22,363 bases of DNA. It comes from Paulinella micropora. Lineage: Eukaryota; Cercozoa; Imbricatea; Euglyphida. The stretch spans positions 525,269 to 547,631 of the forward strand of contig BJOX01000354.1 of assembly GCA_009731375.1 (NCBI GenBank), given 5' to 3'. Position numbers and translations under genes: made by a program. Positions 1 through 8,039 of this stretch are shown one piece after another. The notes under the pieces were generated by a model. That model saw only the letters and a list, made by a program, of their open reading frames with translations. It did not search any database and was not told where the DNA came from. Position 1 is the stretch's first letter; each line of letters opens with the position of its first letter.

Positions 1-32
<32 letters not shown>

Positions 33-61
33 GTGTGAAGAGAGAGAGAGAGGGAGGGAGA

Positions 62-98
<37 letters not shown>

Positions 99-272
99 GG
101 GGAGAGAGGGAGAGAGGGAGAGAGAAGAGAGAAGAGAGGAGAGAGGAGAGAGGAGAGAGGAAAGAGGAAAGAGAAAAGAGAAAAGAGAAAGAGAAAGAGA
201 CCAGAGAAAGAGAAAGAGAAAAGAGAAAAGAGAACAGAGAAACGAGAAAGAGAAAGAGAAAAGAAAAAGAGA
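1..272. repeat. Polypurine (GA)n-type tract
   Basis: The tract is almost uninterrupted purine, starting as pure GA and drifting to GGGAGA, then AAAGAG and AAGAGA variants toward its right end. The plus-strand reading frame gives only Arg/Glu/Lys repeat and is not a gene. Long polypurine tracts with mirror symmetry can form H-DNA; that is general knowledge, not shown here. Confidence 0.97.
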
Positions 273-420
273 TTTATACCTGATAAACAGCAGTAGCCCA
301 TAGCCTTTTTTCCCTTGCAATTCGCTCAAGGTCTCTTCCATCTTAGCCTAACACCACACGGAGATAAATATACACTTATAAAAATAAACGCAGATAGAAT
401 ACACAGAAATACATCTCACA
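273..420. other. Short complex-sequence spacer, no gene seen
   Basis: About 150 bases of non-repetitive, AT-leaning sequence lie between the GA tract and the TTG tract. I see no long open frame, RNA fold or promoter that I could defend. Confidence 0.6.
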
Positions 421-469
421 TTTGTTGTTGTTGTTGTTGTTGTTGTTGATGATGATGATGTTGTTGTTA
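421..469. repeat. (TTG)n with internal (ATG)n
   Basis: The stretch is TTG triplets, then four or five ATG triplets, then TTG again. It marks the start of a long zone of triplet repeats. Confidence 0.95.
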
Positions 470-490
470 ACTTCACATAATACATATAAC

Positions 491-491
<1 letters not shown>

Positions 492-553
<62 letters not shown>

Positions 554-557
554 CAGT

Positions 558-622
<65 letters not shown>

Positions 623-647
623 TAGTAGGAGTAGCAGCAGCAGTAGC

Positions 648-709
<62 letters not shown>

Positions 710-716
710 CAGTACT
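492..716. repeat. (TAG)n triplet tract with AGC blocks
   Basis: The 225-base tract is TAG/AGT triplets interrupted by short AGC/CAG blocks near 553-577 and 632-650. In one frame it reads as poly-Val, which explains an apparent open frame here. The AGC blocks are all in triplet phase with TAG, as expected for point-mutated slippage products. Confidence 0.97.
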
Positions 717-733
717 TAGTATTTGTTGCTCTG

Positions 734-791
734 GTTGTTACCTTGCAAAGAGTGTTTGGAACTCGGTCTGGGTTTGTCTTGCAGGTTTAGT
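734..791 (+). repeat. Diverged module, copy A
   Basis: This island resembles 1317-1380. Both contain GTTGTTACCTTG, then AGAGTGTT, then TCGGTCTG, and both end in AGG..TAGT. Copy A is shorter just after ACCTTG, lacking about five bases. By eye identity is roughly three quarters, so these are old copies of one dispersed repeat, each beside a microsatellite or minisatellite. I do not recognise the family. Confidence 0.7.
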
Positions 792-829
792 GCAGTTATC
801 TGTTCTCGTTGTTTGCTGTTTGTTGTCGT

Positions 830-1086
830 CATGGTGGTGGTGGTGGTGGTGGTGGTGGTTGTTGTTGTTGTTGTCGCTGTTGTCGTTGCTGCTGCTGCTC
901 TTGTTGTTGATGTTGGTGTTGTTGTTGTTATTGTTATTGTTATTGTTGTTGTTATTGTTGTTGTTGCCGTCGTCGTCGTCGTTGTCGTTTCTCTTGTTGC
1001 TGCTGCTGCTGCTGCTGCTGTGTTGTTGTTGTTGTTCTTGTTGTCGTCGTCGTTGCTGTTGTTGCTGTTGTTGTTGTTGTTGCTGC

Positions 1087-1121
<35 letters not shown>

Positions 1122-1163
1122 TTGTTTATTTTTGTCGTTGTTCGTGTTGTTGATGTTGTTGAT
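830..1163. repeat. Mixed GTT/GTC/GCT/GGT triplet tract
   Basis: The 330-base triplet-phase tract includes GGT, GTT, GTC, GCT and ATT blocks. The longest CTG/GCT runs are only about seven or eight units (near 1000-1020). Frames give poly-Val, poly-Leu, poly-Cys, or poly-Asn/Gln on the minus strand. With no conserved flanking protein sequence, these are not coding. Confidence 0.96.
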
Positions 1164-1306
1164 TGGAAAAATATTTCCCACTTAGGGAAAATTTCAAGAG
1201 TAATCTATATCTAGGAAAATGTTTCCCGTTCTGGGAAAGTACTTCCCAATCTGGGAAAATACTTCCCATCTGGGAAAATATTTCCCAACCTGGGAAAATT
1301 TTCCCA
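1164..1306. repeat. Palindromic minisatellite, ~20 bp unit
   Basis: The tandem unit is TTCCCA-NN-CTGGGAAAATA, 19-21 bases. The right part, 1219-1306, holds about four good copies; 1164-1218 holds degraded ones. Each unit is self-complementary twice, as TTCCCA..TGGGAA and as GGGAAAATATTTCCC across unit junctions. Single strands could fold into a row of small hairpins or alternative registers. Confidence 0.9.
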
Positions 1307-1316
1307 GTTTGTTAGC

Positions 1317-1380
1317 GTTGTTACCTTGGACATACAGAGAGTGTTCGGGAATCGGTCTGCGCTGGTGTTGAAGGTGTAGT
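1317..1380 (+). repeat. Diverged module, copy B
   Basis: This is the second copy of the module at 734-791, with the same order of motifs (GTTGTTACCTTG, AGAGTGTT, TCGGTCTG, AGGTGTAGT). It abuts the palindromic minisatellite on its left and runs into about 80 bases of unassigned sequence on its right. Confidence 0.7.
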
Positions 1381-1461
1381 ATTGCTTCTCCTGAATCTCA
1401 CTACCTGTTCGACCTGTGTGTAAAAATGAATAAATATATAGGTGGGAGGATTATTAGGTAT

Positions 1462-1484
1462 TAGGGGGGAAGGGGGGGGAGGTG
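1462..1484 (+). other. G-rich run abutting an assembly gap
   Basis: Runs of six and eight G followed by shorter G runs end exactly at the gap. G-quadruplex potential is plausible on the plus strand. It may explain why sequence was lost here. Confidence 0.6.
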
Positions 1485-2370
1485 NNNNNNNNNNNNNNNN
1501 NNNNNNNNNNNNNNNNNNNNNNNNNNNNNNNNNNNNNNNNNNNNNNNNNNNNNNNNNNNNNNNNNNNNNNNNNNNNNNNNNNNNNNNNNNNNNNNNNNNN
1601 NNNNNNNNNNNNNNNNNNNNNNNNNNNNNNNNNNNNNNNNNNNNNNNNNNNNNNNNNNNNNNNNNNNNNNNNNNNNNNNNNNNNNNNNNNNNNNNNNNNN
1701 NNNNNNNNNNNNNNNNNNNNNNNNNNNNNNNNNNNNNNNNNNNNNNNNNNNNNNNNNNNNNNNNNNNNNNNNNNNNNNNNNNNNNNNNNNNNNNNNNNNN
1801 NNNNNNNNNNNNNNNNNNNNNNNNNNNNNNNNNNNNNNNNNNNNNNNNNNNNNNNNNNNNNNNNNNNNNNNNNNNNNNNNNNNNNNNNNNNNNNNNNNNN
1901 NNNNNNNNNNNNNNNNNNNNNNNNNNNNNNNNNNNNNNNNNNNNNNNNNNNNNNNNNNNNNNNNNNNNNNNNNNNNNNNNNNNNNNNNNNNNNNNNNNNN
2001 NNNNNNNNNNNNNNNNNNNNNNNNNNNNNNNNNNNNNNNNNNNNNNNNNNNNNNNNNNNNNNNNNNNNNNNNNNNNNNNNNNNNNNNNNNNNNNNNNNNN
2101 NNNNNNNNNNNNNNNNNNNNNNNNNNNNNNNNNNNNNNNNNNNNNNNNNNNNNNNNNNNNNNNNNNNNNNNNNNNNNNNNNNNNNNNNNNNNNNNNNNNN
2201 NNNNNNNNNNNNNNNNNNNNNNNNNNNNNNNNNNNNNNNNNNNNNNNNNNNNNNNNNNNNNNNNNNNNNNNNNNNNNNNNNNNNNNNNNNNNNNNNNNNN
2301 NNNNNNNNNNNNNNNNNNNNNNNNNNNNNNNNNNNNNNNNNNNNNNNNNNNNNNNNNNNNNNNNNNNNNN
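1485..2370. other. Assembly gap (Ns)
   Basis: The gap is 886 undetermined bases flanked by a G-rich run on the left and (AC)n on the right. Open frames crossing it are artefacts because N codons are read as X. Confidence 1.
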
Positions 2371-2392
2371 ACACACACACACACACACACAA

Positions 2393-2428
<36 letters not shown>
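2371..2428. repeat. (AC)n followed by 35-base poly-A
   Basis: About ten AC units end in a poly-A run (2394-2428). The poly-A is directly followed by a short island and module copy 1. The A tract could be a retroposon tail on the plus strand, but no element body is visible because of the gap. Confidence 0.9.
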
Positions 2429-2431
<3 letters not shown>

Positions 2432-2460
2432 TGACCAGGCCTGCGCAGTTGATGATGATA

Positions 2461-2526
2461 TTAGCTGCAAGCAGCGTTCGCAGCATTTCTGGAGAGATCT
2501 TGAGGTCAGTGGGCATCATATCCCTA
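2461..2526 (-). repeat. Module L, copy 1
   Basis: This island of about 65 bases is repeated at 2709-2775 and partly at 2931-2975. On the minus strand it reads MPTDLKISPEMLR and continues to TLLAAN. Copies 1 and 2 differ at two bases, both synonymous in that frame. It is followed on the plus strand by CCCTATATATA and a microsatellite, as is copy 2. The protein family is not recognised and no complete gene is present. Confidence 0.85.
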
Positions 2527-2534
2527 TATATATA

Positions 2535-2692
2535 GGGGGGGGGGGGGTAGGTAAGGTAGGTAGGTAGGTAAGGTAGGTAGGTAGGTAGGTAGGTAGGTAG
2601 GTAGGTAAGGTAGGTAGGTAAGCAGGTAGGTAGGTAGGTAGGTAGGTAGGTAGGTAAGGTAGGTAGGTAGGTAAGGTAGGTAGGTAGGGTAG
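2535..2692. repeat. G13 run and (TAGG)n tract
   Basis: Thirteen consecutive G are followed by TAGG tetranucleotides with occasional extra A (GGTAAGG). The tract separates module L copies 1 and 2. Confidence 0.97.
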
Positions 2693-2708
2693 TTGAAGTA
2701 TTCGGATG

Positions 2709-2772
2709 TTAGCCGCAAGCAGCGTTCGCAGCATTTCTGGAGAGATTTTGAGGTCAGTGGGCATCATATCCC

Positions 2773-2775
<3 letters not shown>
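2709..2775 (-). repeat. Module L, copy 2
   Basis: This copy is near-identical to 2461-2526, with two substitutions. Read on the minus strand, they change AAG to AAA and GCA to GCG, leaving the peptide unchanged. It again ends in CCCTATATA and runs into a (TA)n tract at 2772-2818. Confidence 0.85.
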
Positions 2776-2817
<42 letters not shown>

Positions 2818-2818
2818 T
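2772..2818. repeat. (TA)n tract
   Basis: This is a nearly pure TA dinucleotide run with one TG interruption. It adjoins the right end of module L copy 2. Confidence 0.95.
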
Positions 2819-2930
2819 TACCTCCTACCTATCTCCATAACATCTTCCTATGTAGTTGTAACATTGGCAGGTATTAAGATAGACAACAAGATAATATATG
2901 TTCTATCTTTTCGATAGATAGACTGCCCCT

Positions 2931-2975
2931 CAGCATTTCTGGAGAGATCTTGAGATCAGTGGGCATCACATCCCT
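2931..2975 (-). repeat. Module L, copy 3 (5'-shortened)
   Basis: The copy begins at CAGCATTTCTGG and ends at ATCCCTA. The part matching the LAAN and LRT end is missing. Two substitutions differ from copy 1: GAC to GAT (synonymous) and ATG to GTG in the minus-strand frame. A further scrap, TGTCAGTGGGTATATATA, lies at 3146-3163 after the ATT tract. Confidence 0.75.
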
Positions 2976-3011
2976 AGACATAGATAGATAATAAGATAAA
3001 GATATATTATG

Positions 3012-3013
<2 letters not shown>

Positions 3014-3054
<41 letters not shown>

Positions 3055-3082
3055 GTTATTATCATTACTACTACTATTATTA

Positions 3083-3146
<64 letters not shown>
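3014..3146. repeat. (ATT)n triplet tract
   Basis: ATT triplets are interrupted in the middle by ATC/ACT variants (3058-3085). The tract lies between module L copy 3 and the 3146-3163 fragment of the same module. Confidence 0.97.
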
Positions 3147-3163
3147 GTCAGTGGGTATATATA

Positions 3164-3719
3164 ATAAACAAACCAGGAAACTGGAATAACTTTCGCCTTC
3201 TTTTCCGGTGGCAGCAAAGACAAGCCTAGAAGCACATCGATGCACATTAGATAGATATGTTTAATGTTTAATCTATGGGCGTGGCTTAGCTTGAAAAGCC
3301 ATGGCCTCCTATACTACCCCCGGACAAGAACTTTCAGCACCGGCCAAGCTGCACACCAACCACTGTCTCGCTGTGGTTGGTGTCTGTGCAGTTCAAGCCG
3401 AAAGGTAGCCGAGCCCTTTTGAACTATACGGGACAACACTAGAACACTCCCCAGGAGCGCGTGCCCTAAGGAGATGATGCCATGAGCAAGTCGAAGTTTC
3501 AGGAGTTCACGCTCGTTGTGAGTTACCTTTCTACAACCCCGACTTCATCAACCCTTTGCATCACGCCCCGACTTCATCAGCCATGGTCAGGAGTTGGTTG
3601 CCTGTTTAGCCCTTGCGCTGCGCGCGATTAACGGCGGACACAAAATCGTCACTGTAGGAGATAGTTAGATCTGAACCCTAGGCTGAGTTGCCAGTGGCAG
3701 AGACCGTCTCCAGGGCACA
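3164..3719. other. Complex-sequence island, no gene recognised
   Basis: The 556 bases of balanced-composition sequence have no long open frame. They contain the hairpin at 3353-3383 and a 14-base direct repeat (CCCCGACTTCATCA at 3537-3550 and 3566-3579). This could be a fragment of an interspersed repeat or an old mobile element. I cannot name the family. Confidence 0.6.
3353..3383. other. Perfect 11-bp hairpin
   Basis: ACACCAACCAC (3353-3363) is followed by nine loop bases and its exact reverse complement GTGGTTGGTGT (3373-3383). Flanking CTGC and GCAG can extend the stem past a four-base bulge. The spacing suits an RNA or cruciform stem-loop. No run of T follows that would suggest a Pol III terminator directly after it. 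Confidence 0.8.
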
Positions 3720-3720
3720 T

Positions 3721-3752
<32 letters not shown>

Positions 3753-3799
3753 CAGACAAACAGACAGACAGACGGAAAGATACATATATATATATATAA

Positions 3800-3830
<31 letters not shown>

Positions 3831-3840
3831 AAGAGAGAGA
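3720..3840. repeat. GATA, CAGA, TA and GA tract cluster
   Basis: (GATA)n passes into CAGA variants, then (TA)n at about 3784-3814, then (GA)n to 3840. Four motif types in 120 bases without complex sequence suggest stepwise mutation and re-expansion. Confidence 0.95.
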
Positions 3841-4962
3841 GATGTACCAGGATCGTGTTCCAACATTTGTTTCACTCTTTGCTCTGCGTCACCCCTACAA
3901 CGTAACGTACATACATAACACACATCTGCTTTTATGTCCATCTACTGCCCACTACTGCCTTTATTGCACCATCTACTGCCCCACTACTGCCTTTATTGCC
4001 ATCTACTGCCTTACTACTGCCTTTATGTCCCACTACTGCCTTACTACTGCCTTTATGTCTCATCTACTCCCCCGCTACTGCCTTCCAACATTTGCTTCAC
4101 TTTTTGCTCTGCGTCACCCCACAACGTAACGTACATACATAACACACATCTGCTTTTATGTCCCATCTACTGCCCCACTACTGCCTTTATTGCCCCATCT
4201 ACTGCCCCACTACTGCCCTTATTGCCCCATCTACTGCCTTACTACTGCCTTTATGTCCCACTACTGCCTTTATGTCCCATCTACTCCCCCGCTACTGCCT
4301 TCCAACATTTGCTTCACTCTTTGCTCTGCGTCCCCTCTACAACGTAACGTACATACATAACACACATACTGCTTTTATGTCCCATCTACTGCCCCACTAC
4401 TGCCTTTATGTCCCATCTACTGCCCCACTACTGCCTTTATTGCACATCTACTGCCTTGCTACTGCCTTTATGTCCCACTAATGCCTTTATGCCCCATCTA
4501 CTCCCCCGATACTGCCTTCCAACATTTGCTTCACTCTTTGCTCTGCGTCACCCCTACAACGTAAAGTACATACATAACACACATCTACTGCTTTTATGAA
4601 ATCTACTCCCCCGATACTGCCTTCCAACATTTGCTTCACTCTTTGCTCTGCGTCACCCCTACAAAGTATCGTACATACATAGCACACATCTACTGCTTTT
4701 ATGTCCCATCTACTGCCCCACTACTGCCTTTATGTCCATCTACTGCCCCACTACTGCCTTTATGTCCCATCTACTGCCCCACTACTGCCTTTATTGCCCA
4801 TCTACTGCCTTACTACTGCCTTTATGTCCCAATACTGCCCCACTACTGCCTTTATGCCCCATCTACTCCCCCGCTACTGCCTTCCAACATTTGCTTCACT
4901 CTTTGCTCTGCGTCACCCCTACAACGTAACGTACATACATAACACACATACGGGAGCATGTT
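3841..4962 (+). repeat. Higher-order minisatellite, forward arm
   Basis: The inner unit, about 31 bases, is built from CATCTACTGCCCCACTACTG and CCTTTATGTCC. Between blocks sits a longer spacer module, CCAACATTTGCTTCACTCTT continuing through GCGTCACCCCTACAACGTAA to ACATACATAACACACATC. The CAACATTT landmark falls at 3861, 4086, 4303, 4520, 4625 and 4885, giving spacings of 225, 217, 217, 105 and 260. The 217/225 units look like a higher-order repeat and the others like deletion and insertion variants. Open frames here (Leu-Pro-His-Tyr-Cys-Leu repeats) are by-products. Confidence 0.93.
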
Positions 4963-5154
4963 GGCAGTAGTTGGGAAATAAAAGCAGTAGAGGGGCAGTG
5001 TATGGGACATAAAGGTAGTAGTGGGGCTGTAGATGGGCAATAAAGGCAGTAGTGGGGCAGTAGATGGGACATCCAAGGCAGTAGAGGAGCAGCAGATGTG
5101 CAATAAAGGCAGTAGTGGGGGCAGCAGATGGGGCATAAAGGCAGTAGAGGGGCA
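4963..5154 (-). repeat. Inverted arm of the 31-bp minisatellite
   Basis: The same inner unit appears reverse-complemented (GGACATAAAGGCAGTAGTGG and GGCAGTAGATGG). It starts with AGCATGTTGGCAG, the reverse of a shortened CTGCC..AACAT landmark. Forward and inverted arms are separated by almost no spacer, so the block is a large imperfect inverted repeat. Confidence 0.92.
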
Positions 5155-5278
5155 AGATTGAGGGTGTATTGGGTGCGGGCCGACCGGGCGAGGGCGTACA
5201 CTTTGCAAGTCTCAGGTGTGTGTGTGAGAATCTTGAATAGCATCATGCGCCCCATGAAACCACACGCGCCTGTAAGAA
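5155..5278. other. Short GC-richer spacer, nothing recognised
   Basis: The 124 bases include GGGCCGACCGGGCGAGGG and a short GT run. I see no gene. Confidence 0.5.
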
Positions 5279-5279
5279 C

Positions 5280-5310
<31 letters not shown>

Positions 5311-5534
5311 TGCCAAGAGTACGTCTGTATGTATGTATGTATGTATGTATGTATGTATGTATGCTTTTACGCCAAGAGTACGTATGTATGTATGTATGTA
5401 TGCATGTATGTATGTATGTATGCATGTATGTATGTATGTATGTATGTATGTATATTTGCTTTTACGCCAAGAGTACGTACGTATGTATGTATGTATGTAT
5501 GTATGTATGTATTTATGTATGTATGTATGTATGT
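5279..5534. repeat. (ATGT)n with three embedded GCCAAGAGTACG modules
   Basis: ATGT tetranucleotide tracts are broken by CCAAGAGTACGT at about 5313, 5372 and 5467. The last two are preceded by CTTTTACG. The same core occurs later as TTTGACGCCAAGAGTGCGTT at 5682-5701 and 5914-5933, so all are members of one module family. Confidence 0.92.
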
Positions 5535-5641
5535 GTGTTGTGTTGTGTTGTGTTGTGTCGTGTTGTGTTGTGTTGTGTTGTGCTGTGCTGTGTTGCGTTG
5601 TGTTGTGTTGTGTTATGTTATGTTATGTTATGTTATGTATG
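5535..5641. repeat. Pentanucleotide (GTGTT)n grading into (ATGTT)n
   Basis: GTGTT pentamers change into GTGCT, GTGTT and then ATGTT units. A second (TTATG)n block occurs at 5712-5749. The gradient looks like replacement of one pentamer by a point-mutated daughter. Confidence 0.95.
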
Positions 5642-5667
5642 TAAGTCAACATTAATATTGACACCAG

Positions 5668-5701
5668 CAATGACAACTGCTTTGACGCCAAGAGTGCGTT
5701 A
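5668..5701 (+). repeat. Module A, copy 1
   Basis: The copy includes GCAATGACAACTGCTTTGAC followed by GCCAAGAGTGCGTT. It is identical over 34 bases to 5900-5933. After this copy the flank is AGAACATATC rather than module B, so A and B can be separated. Confidence 0.9.
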
Positions 5702-5832
5702 GAACATATCTTATGTTATTTGATGTTATGTTATGTTATGTTATGTTATGTATGTATGTCTGTATGTAAGTCAAAATTAATATAGACAGACAGACAGAGA
5801 CAAAATAGATGGATAGATAAAAGATAGGTAGG

Positions 5833-5887
<55 letters not shown>

Positions 5888-5899
5888 GCAGTGACACCA

Positions 5900-5985
5900 G
5901 CAATGACAACTGCTTTGACGCCAAGAGTGCGTTGGAAGACTGGTTGAAGTGTCTGATTTTTCTTCTCCGGCCTGAGTAGATAGAT
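5900..5985 (+). repeat. Modules A + B, joined copy
   Basis: Module A (5900-5933) is directly followed by module B, which starts GGAAGACTGGTTGAAGTGTC and ends CTCCGGCCTGAGTAGATAGA. Module B recurs at 6133-6185 and 6335-6387, where it starts from GGAAGACTGG directly in GATA repeat and lacks module A. Confidence 0.9.
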
Positions 5986-5993
5986 AGAATAGA

Positions 5994-6039
<46 letters not shown>

Positions 6040-6072
6040 GGATGGATGGATGCATGGATGGATGGATGGATG

Positions 6073-6127
<55 letters not shown>

Positions 6128-6132
6128 GGAAG

Positions 6133-6181
6133 ACTGGTTGAAGTGTCTGATCTTTCTTCTCGGGCCTGAGTAGATAGATAG

Positions 6182-6185
<4 letters not shown>
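6133..6185 (+). repeat. Module B, copy 2
   Basis: GGAAGACTGGTTGAAGTGTC continues to TTCTCGGGCCTGAGTAGATA. Both ends fuse directly to GATA repeat, with the same right junction (GCCTGAGTAGATAGATAGA) as the other copies. Confidence 0.9.
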
Positions 6186-6235
<50 letters not shown>

Positions 6236-6279
6236 GCAGACAGACAGATAGATAGATAAATAGATAGATAGATAGAAAA

Positions 6280-6333
<54 letters not shown>

Positions 6334-6334
6334 G

Positions 6335-6387
6335 GAAGACTGGTTGAAGTGTCTGATCCTTCTTCTCCGGCCTGAGTAGATAGATAG
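6335..6387 (+). repeat. Module B, copy 3
   Basis: This copy is nearly identical to copy 2, with a CCTTCTTCTCCGG variant. It has the same left fusion (GATG-GAAGACTGG) and right fusion (CTGAGTAGATAGA). Copies 2 and 3 are about 202 bases apart, each followed by its own GATA block. Confidence 0.9.
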
Positions 6388-6388
6388 A

Positions 6389-6464
<76 letters not shown>

Positions 6465-6475
6465 GTAGGCACAGG

Positions 6476-6516
6476 GTGCGTTGAAAGGCTGTTGCAGTGC
6501 GTGGTGTTTTCTCTTA
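6476..6516 (+). repeat. Diverged module A/B relative
   Basis: GTGCGTTGAAAGGCTGTTGC followed by AGTGCGTGGTGTTTTCTCTT aligns with the A/B junction (GTGCGTTGGAAGACTGGTTG and on) with several substitutions and small gaps. It lies at the switch from GATA to TAGG microsatellite. Confidence 0.65.
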
Positions 6517-7149
6517 GGCAGGCAGGTAGGTAGGTAGGTAGGTAGGTAGGTAGGTAAGGTAGGTAAGGTAGGTAAGGTAGGTGGGTAGGTGGGTAGGTAG
6601 GATGGTAGGTAGGTAGGTAGGTAGGTAGGTAGGTAGGCAGGTAAGGTAGGTAAGGTAGGTAAGTGGGTAAGGTAGGTGAGGTAGGCAGGTAGGTAGGTAA
6701 GGTAGGTAGGTAGGTAGGTAGGTAGGTAGGTAGGTAGGTAGGTAGGTAGGTAAGGAAGGAAGGTAGGTAGGTAGGCAGGTAGGTAAGGTAGGTAGGTAGG
6801 TAGGTAGTAGGTAGGTAGGTAGGTAAGGTAGGTAGGTAAGGTAGGTAGGTAGGTAGGTAGGTAGGTAGGTAGGTAAGGTAGGTAGGTAAGGTAGGTAGGT
6901 AAGGTAGGTAGGTAAGGTAGGTAGGTAAGGTAGGTAGGTAAGGTAGGTAGGTAGCTAGGTAGGTAGCTAGGTAAGGTAGGTAGGTAGGTAAGGTAGGTAG
7001 GTCAGGTAGGTAGGTAAGGTAGGTAGGTCAGGTAGGTAGGTAGATAGGTAGGTAGGTAAGGCAGGTAGGTAGGTAGGTAGGTAGGTAAGGTAGGTAGGTA
7101 GGTAAGGTAGGTAAGGTAGGTAGGTAGGTAAGGAAGGTAGGTAGGTAGA
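6517..7149. repeat. (TAGG)n with 13-bp higher-order phase
   Basis: TAGG tetramers carry interspersed GGTAA pentamers. Around 6872-6950 they settle into a regular GGTAAGGTAGGTA 13-mer. GG pairs every four or five bases give two-tetrad G-quadruplex potential. It is not a canonical telomere repeat because there is no GGG. Confidence 0.95.
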
Positions 7150-7312
7150 TTGTAATGTACTGTAATGTACTGTCAGGTAATGTAATGTCATGTAATGTCA
7201 TGTAATGTCATGTCATGTATTGTAATGTACTGTACTATCATGTATGCCATGTAATATAATGTAATATAATATTACATTACATTACGTTACATTACGTTAC
7301 ATTACATTGCAT
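7150..7312. repeat. TAATG pentamers flipping to CATTA
   Basis: TAATG/TCATG pentamers run to about 7260 and then change to ATTACATTACATTACG, the complementary orientation. They meet at a TAATATAATATTA palindrome. The block is a small inverted repeat between two TAGG tracts. Confidence 0.9.
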
Positions 7313-7505
7313 AGGTAGGTAAGGTAGGTAGGTAGGTAGGTAGGCAGGTAGGTAGGTAGGTAGGCAGGTAGGCAGGTCGGTAGGTAGGTAGGTAGGTGGG
7401 TAGGTGGGTAGATAGGTAGGTAGGTAGGTAGGTAGGTAGGTGGGTAGGTAGGTGGGTAAGGTAGGTAGGTAGGTAGGAAGGTAGGTAGGTAGGTAGGTAG
7501 GTAGG
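7313..7505. repeat. (TAGG)n tract left of gap
   Basis: TAGG tetramers with GGCA, GGTG and GGTC variants end at the gap. Confidence 0.97.
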
Positions 7506-8039
7506 NNNNNNNNNNNNNNNNNNNNNNNNNNNNNNNNNNNNNNNNNNNNNNNNNNNNNNNNNNNNNNNNNNNNNNNNNNNNNNNNNNNNNNNNNNNNNNN
7601 NNNNNNNNNNNNNNNNNNNNNNNNNNNNNNNNNNNNNNNNNNNNNNNNNNNNNNNNNNNNNNNNNNNNNNNNNNNNNNNNNNNNNNNNNNNNNNNNNNNN
7701 NNNNNNNNNNNNNNNNNNNNNNNNNNNNNNNNNNNNNNNNNNNNNNNNNNNNNNNNNNNNNNNNNNNNNNNNNNNNNNNNNNNNNNNNNNNNNNNNNNNN
7801 NNNNNNNNNNNNNNNNNNNNNNNNNNNNNNNNNNNNNNNNNNNNNNNNNNNNNNNNNNNNNNNNNNNNNNNNNNNNNNNNNNNNNNNNNNNNNNNNNNNN
7901 NNNNNNNNNNNNNNNNNNNNNNNNNNNNNNNNNNNNNNNNNNNNNNNNNNNNNNNNNNNNNNNNNNNNNNNNNNNNNNNNNNNNNNNNNNNNNNNNNNNN
8001 NNNNNNNNNNNNNNNNNNNNNNNNNNNNNNNNNNNNNNN
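7506..8039. other. Assembly gap (Ns)
   Basis: The 534 undetermined bases lie within the TAGG array, with the same repeat on both sides. Missing sequence is probably more of the array, so the true size is uncertain. Confidence 1.

Larger units (their letters stand above)
5795..6465. repeat. (GATA)n tracts with CAGA and GATG variants
   Basis: Long GATA tracts are split by modules A and B. Variant blocks are (GATG)n near 6040-6074 and (CAGA)n near 6210-6248. The minus strand reads Ile-Tyr-Leu-Ser repeats, a familiar translation of GATA and not a gene. Confidence 0.97.

Noticed and set aside
616-1185. Open frames rich in Val, Leu or Cys (plus strand), or Gln/Asn (minus strand), possibly polyQ proteins
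   Set aside because: They are translated TAG, GTT and GCT triplet repeats in several frames at once, without any non-repeat conserved domain or splice context.
1321-2567. Open frames of 330-361 codons, and similar ones near 11451-11865 and 12259-13658
   Set aside because: Most codons are N; the frames run through assembly gaps.
3537-3600. Hammerhead ribozyme on the minus strand (CTGATGA near the direct repeat)
   Set aside because: CTGATGA is present, but no GAAA follows a paired stem II and no stem III/I arrangement fits.
5777-6472. 231-codon Ile-Tyr-Leu-Ser membrane-like protein
   Set aside because: This is the minus-strand translation of GATA repeat. The same peptide appears wherever GATA occurs in the window.
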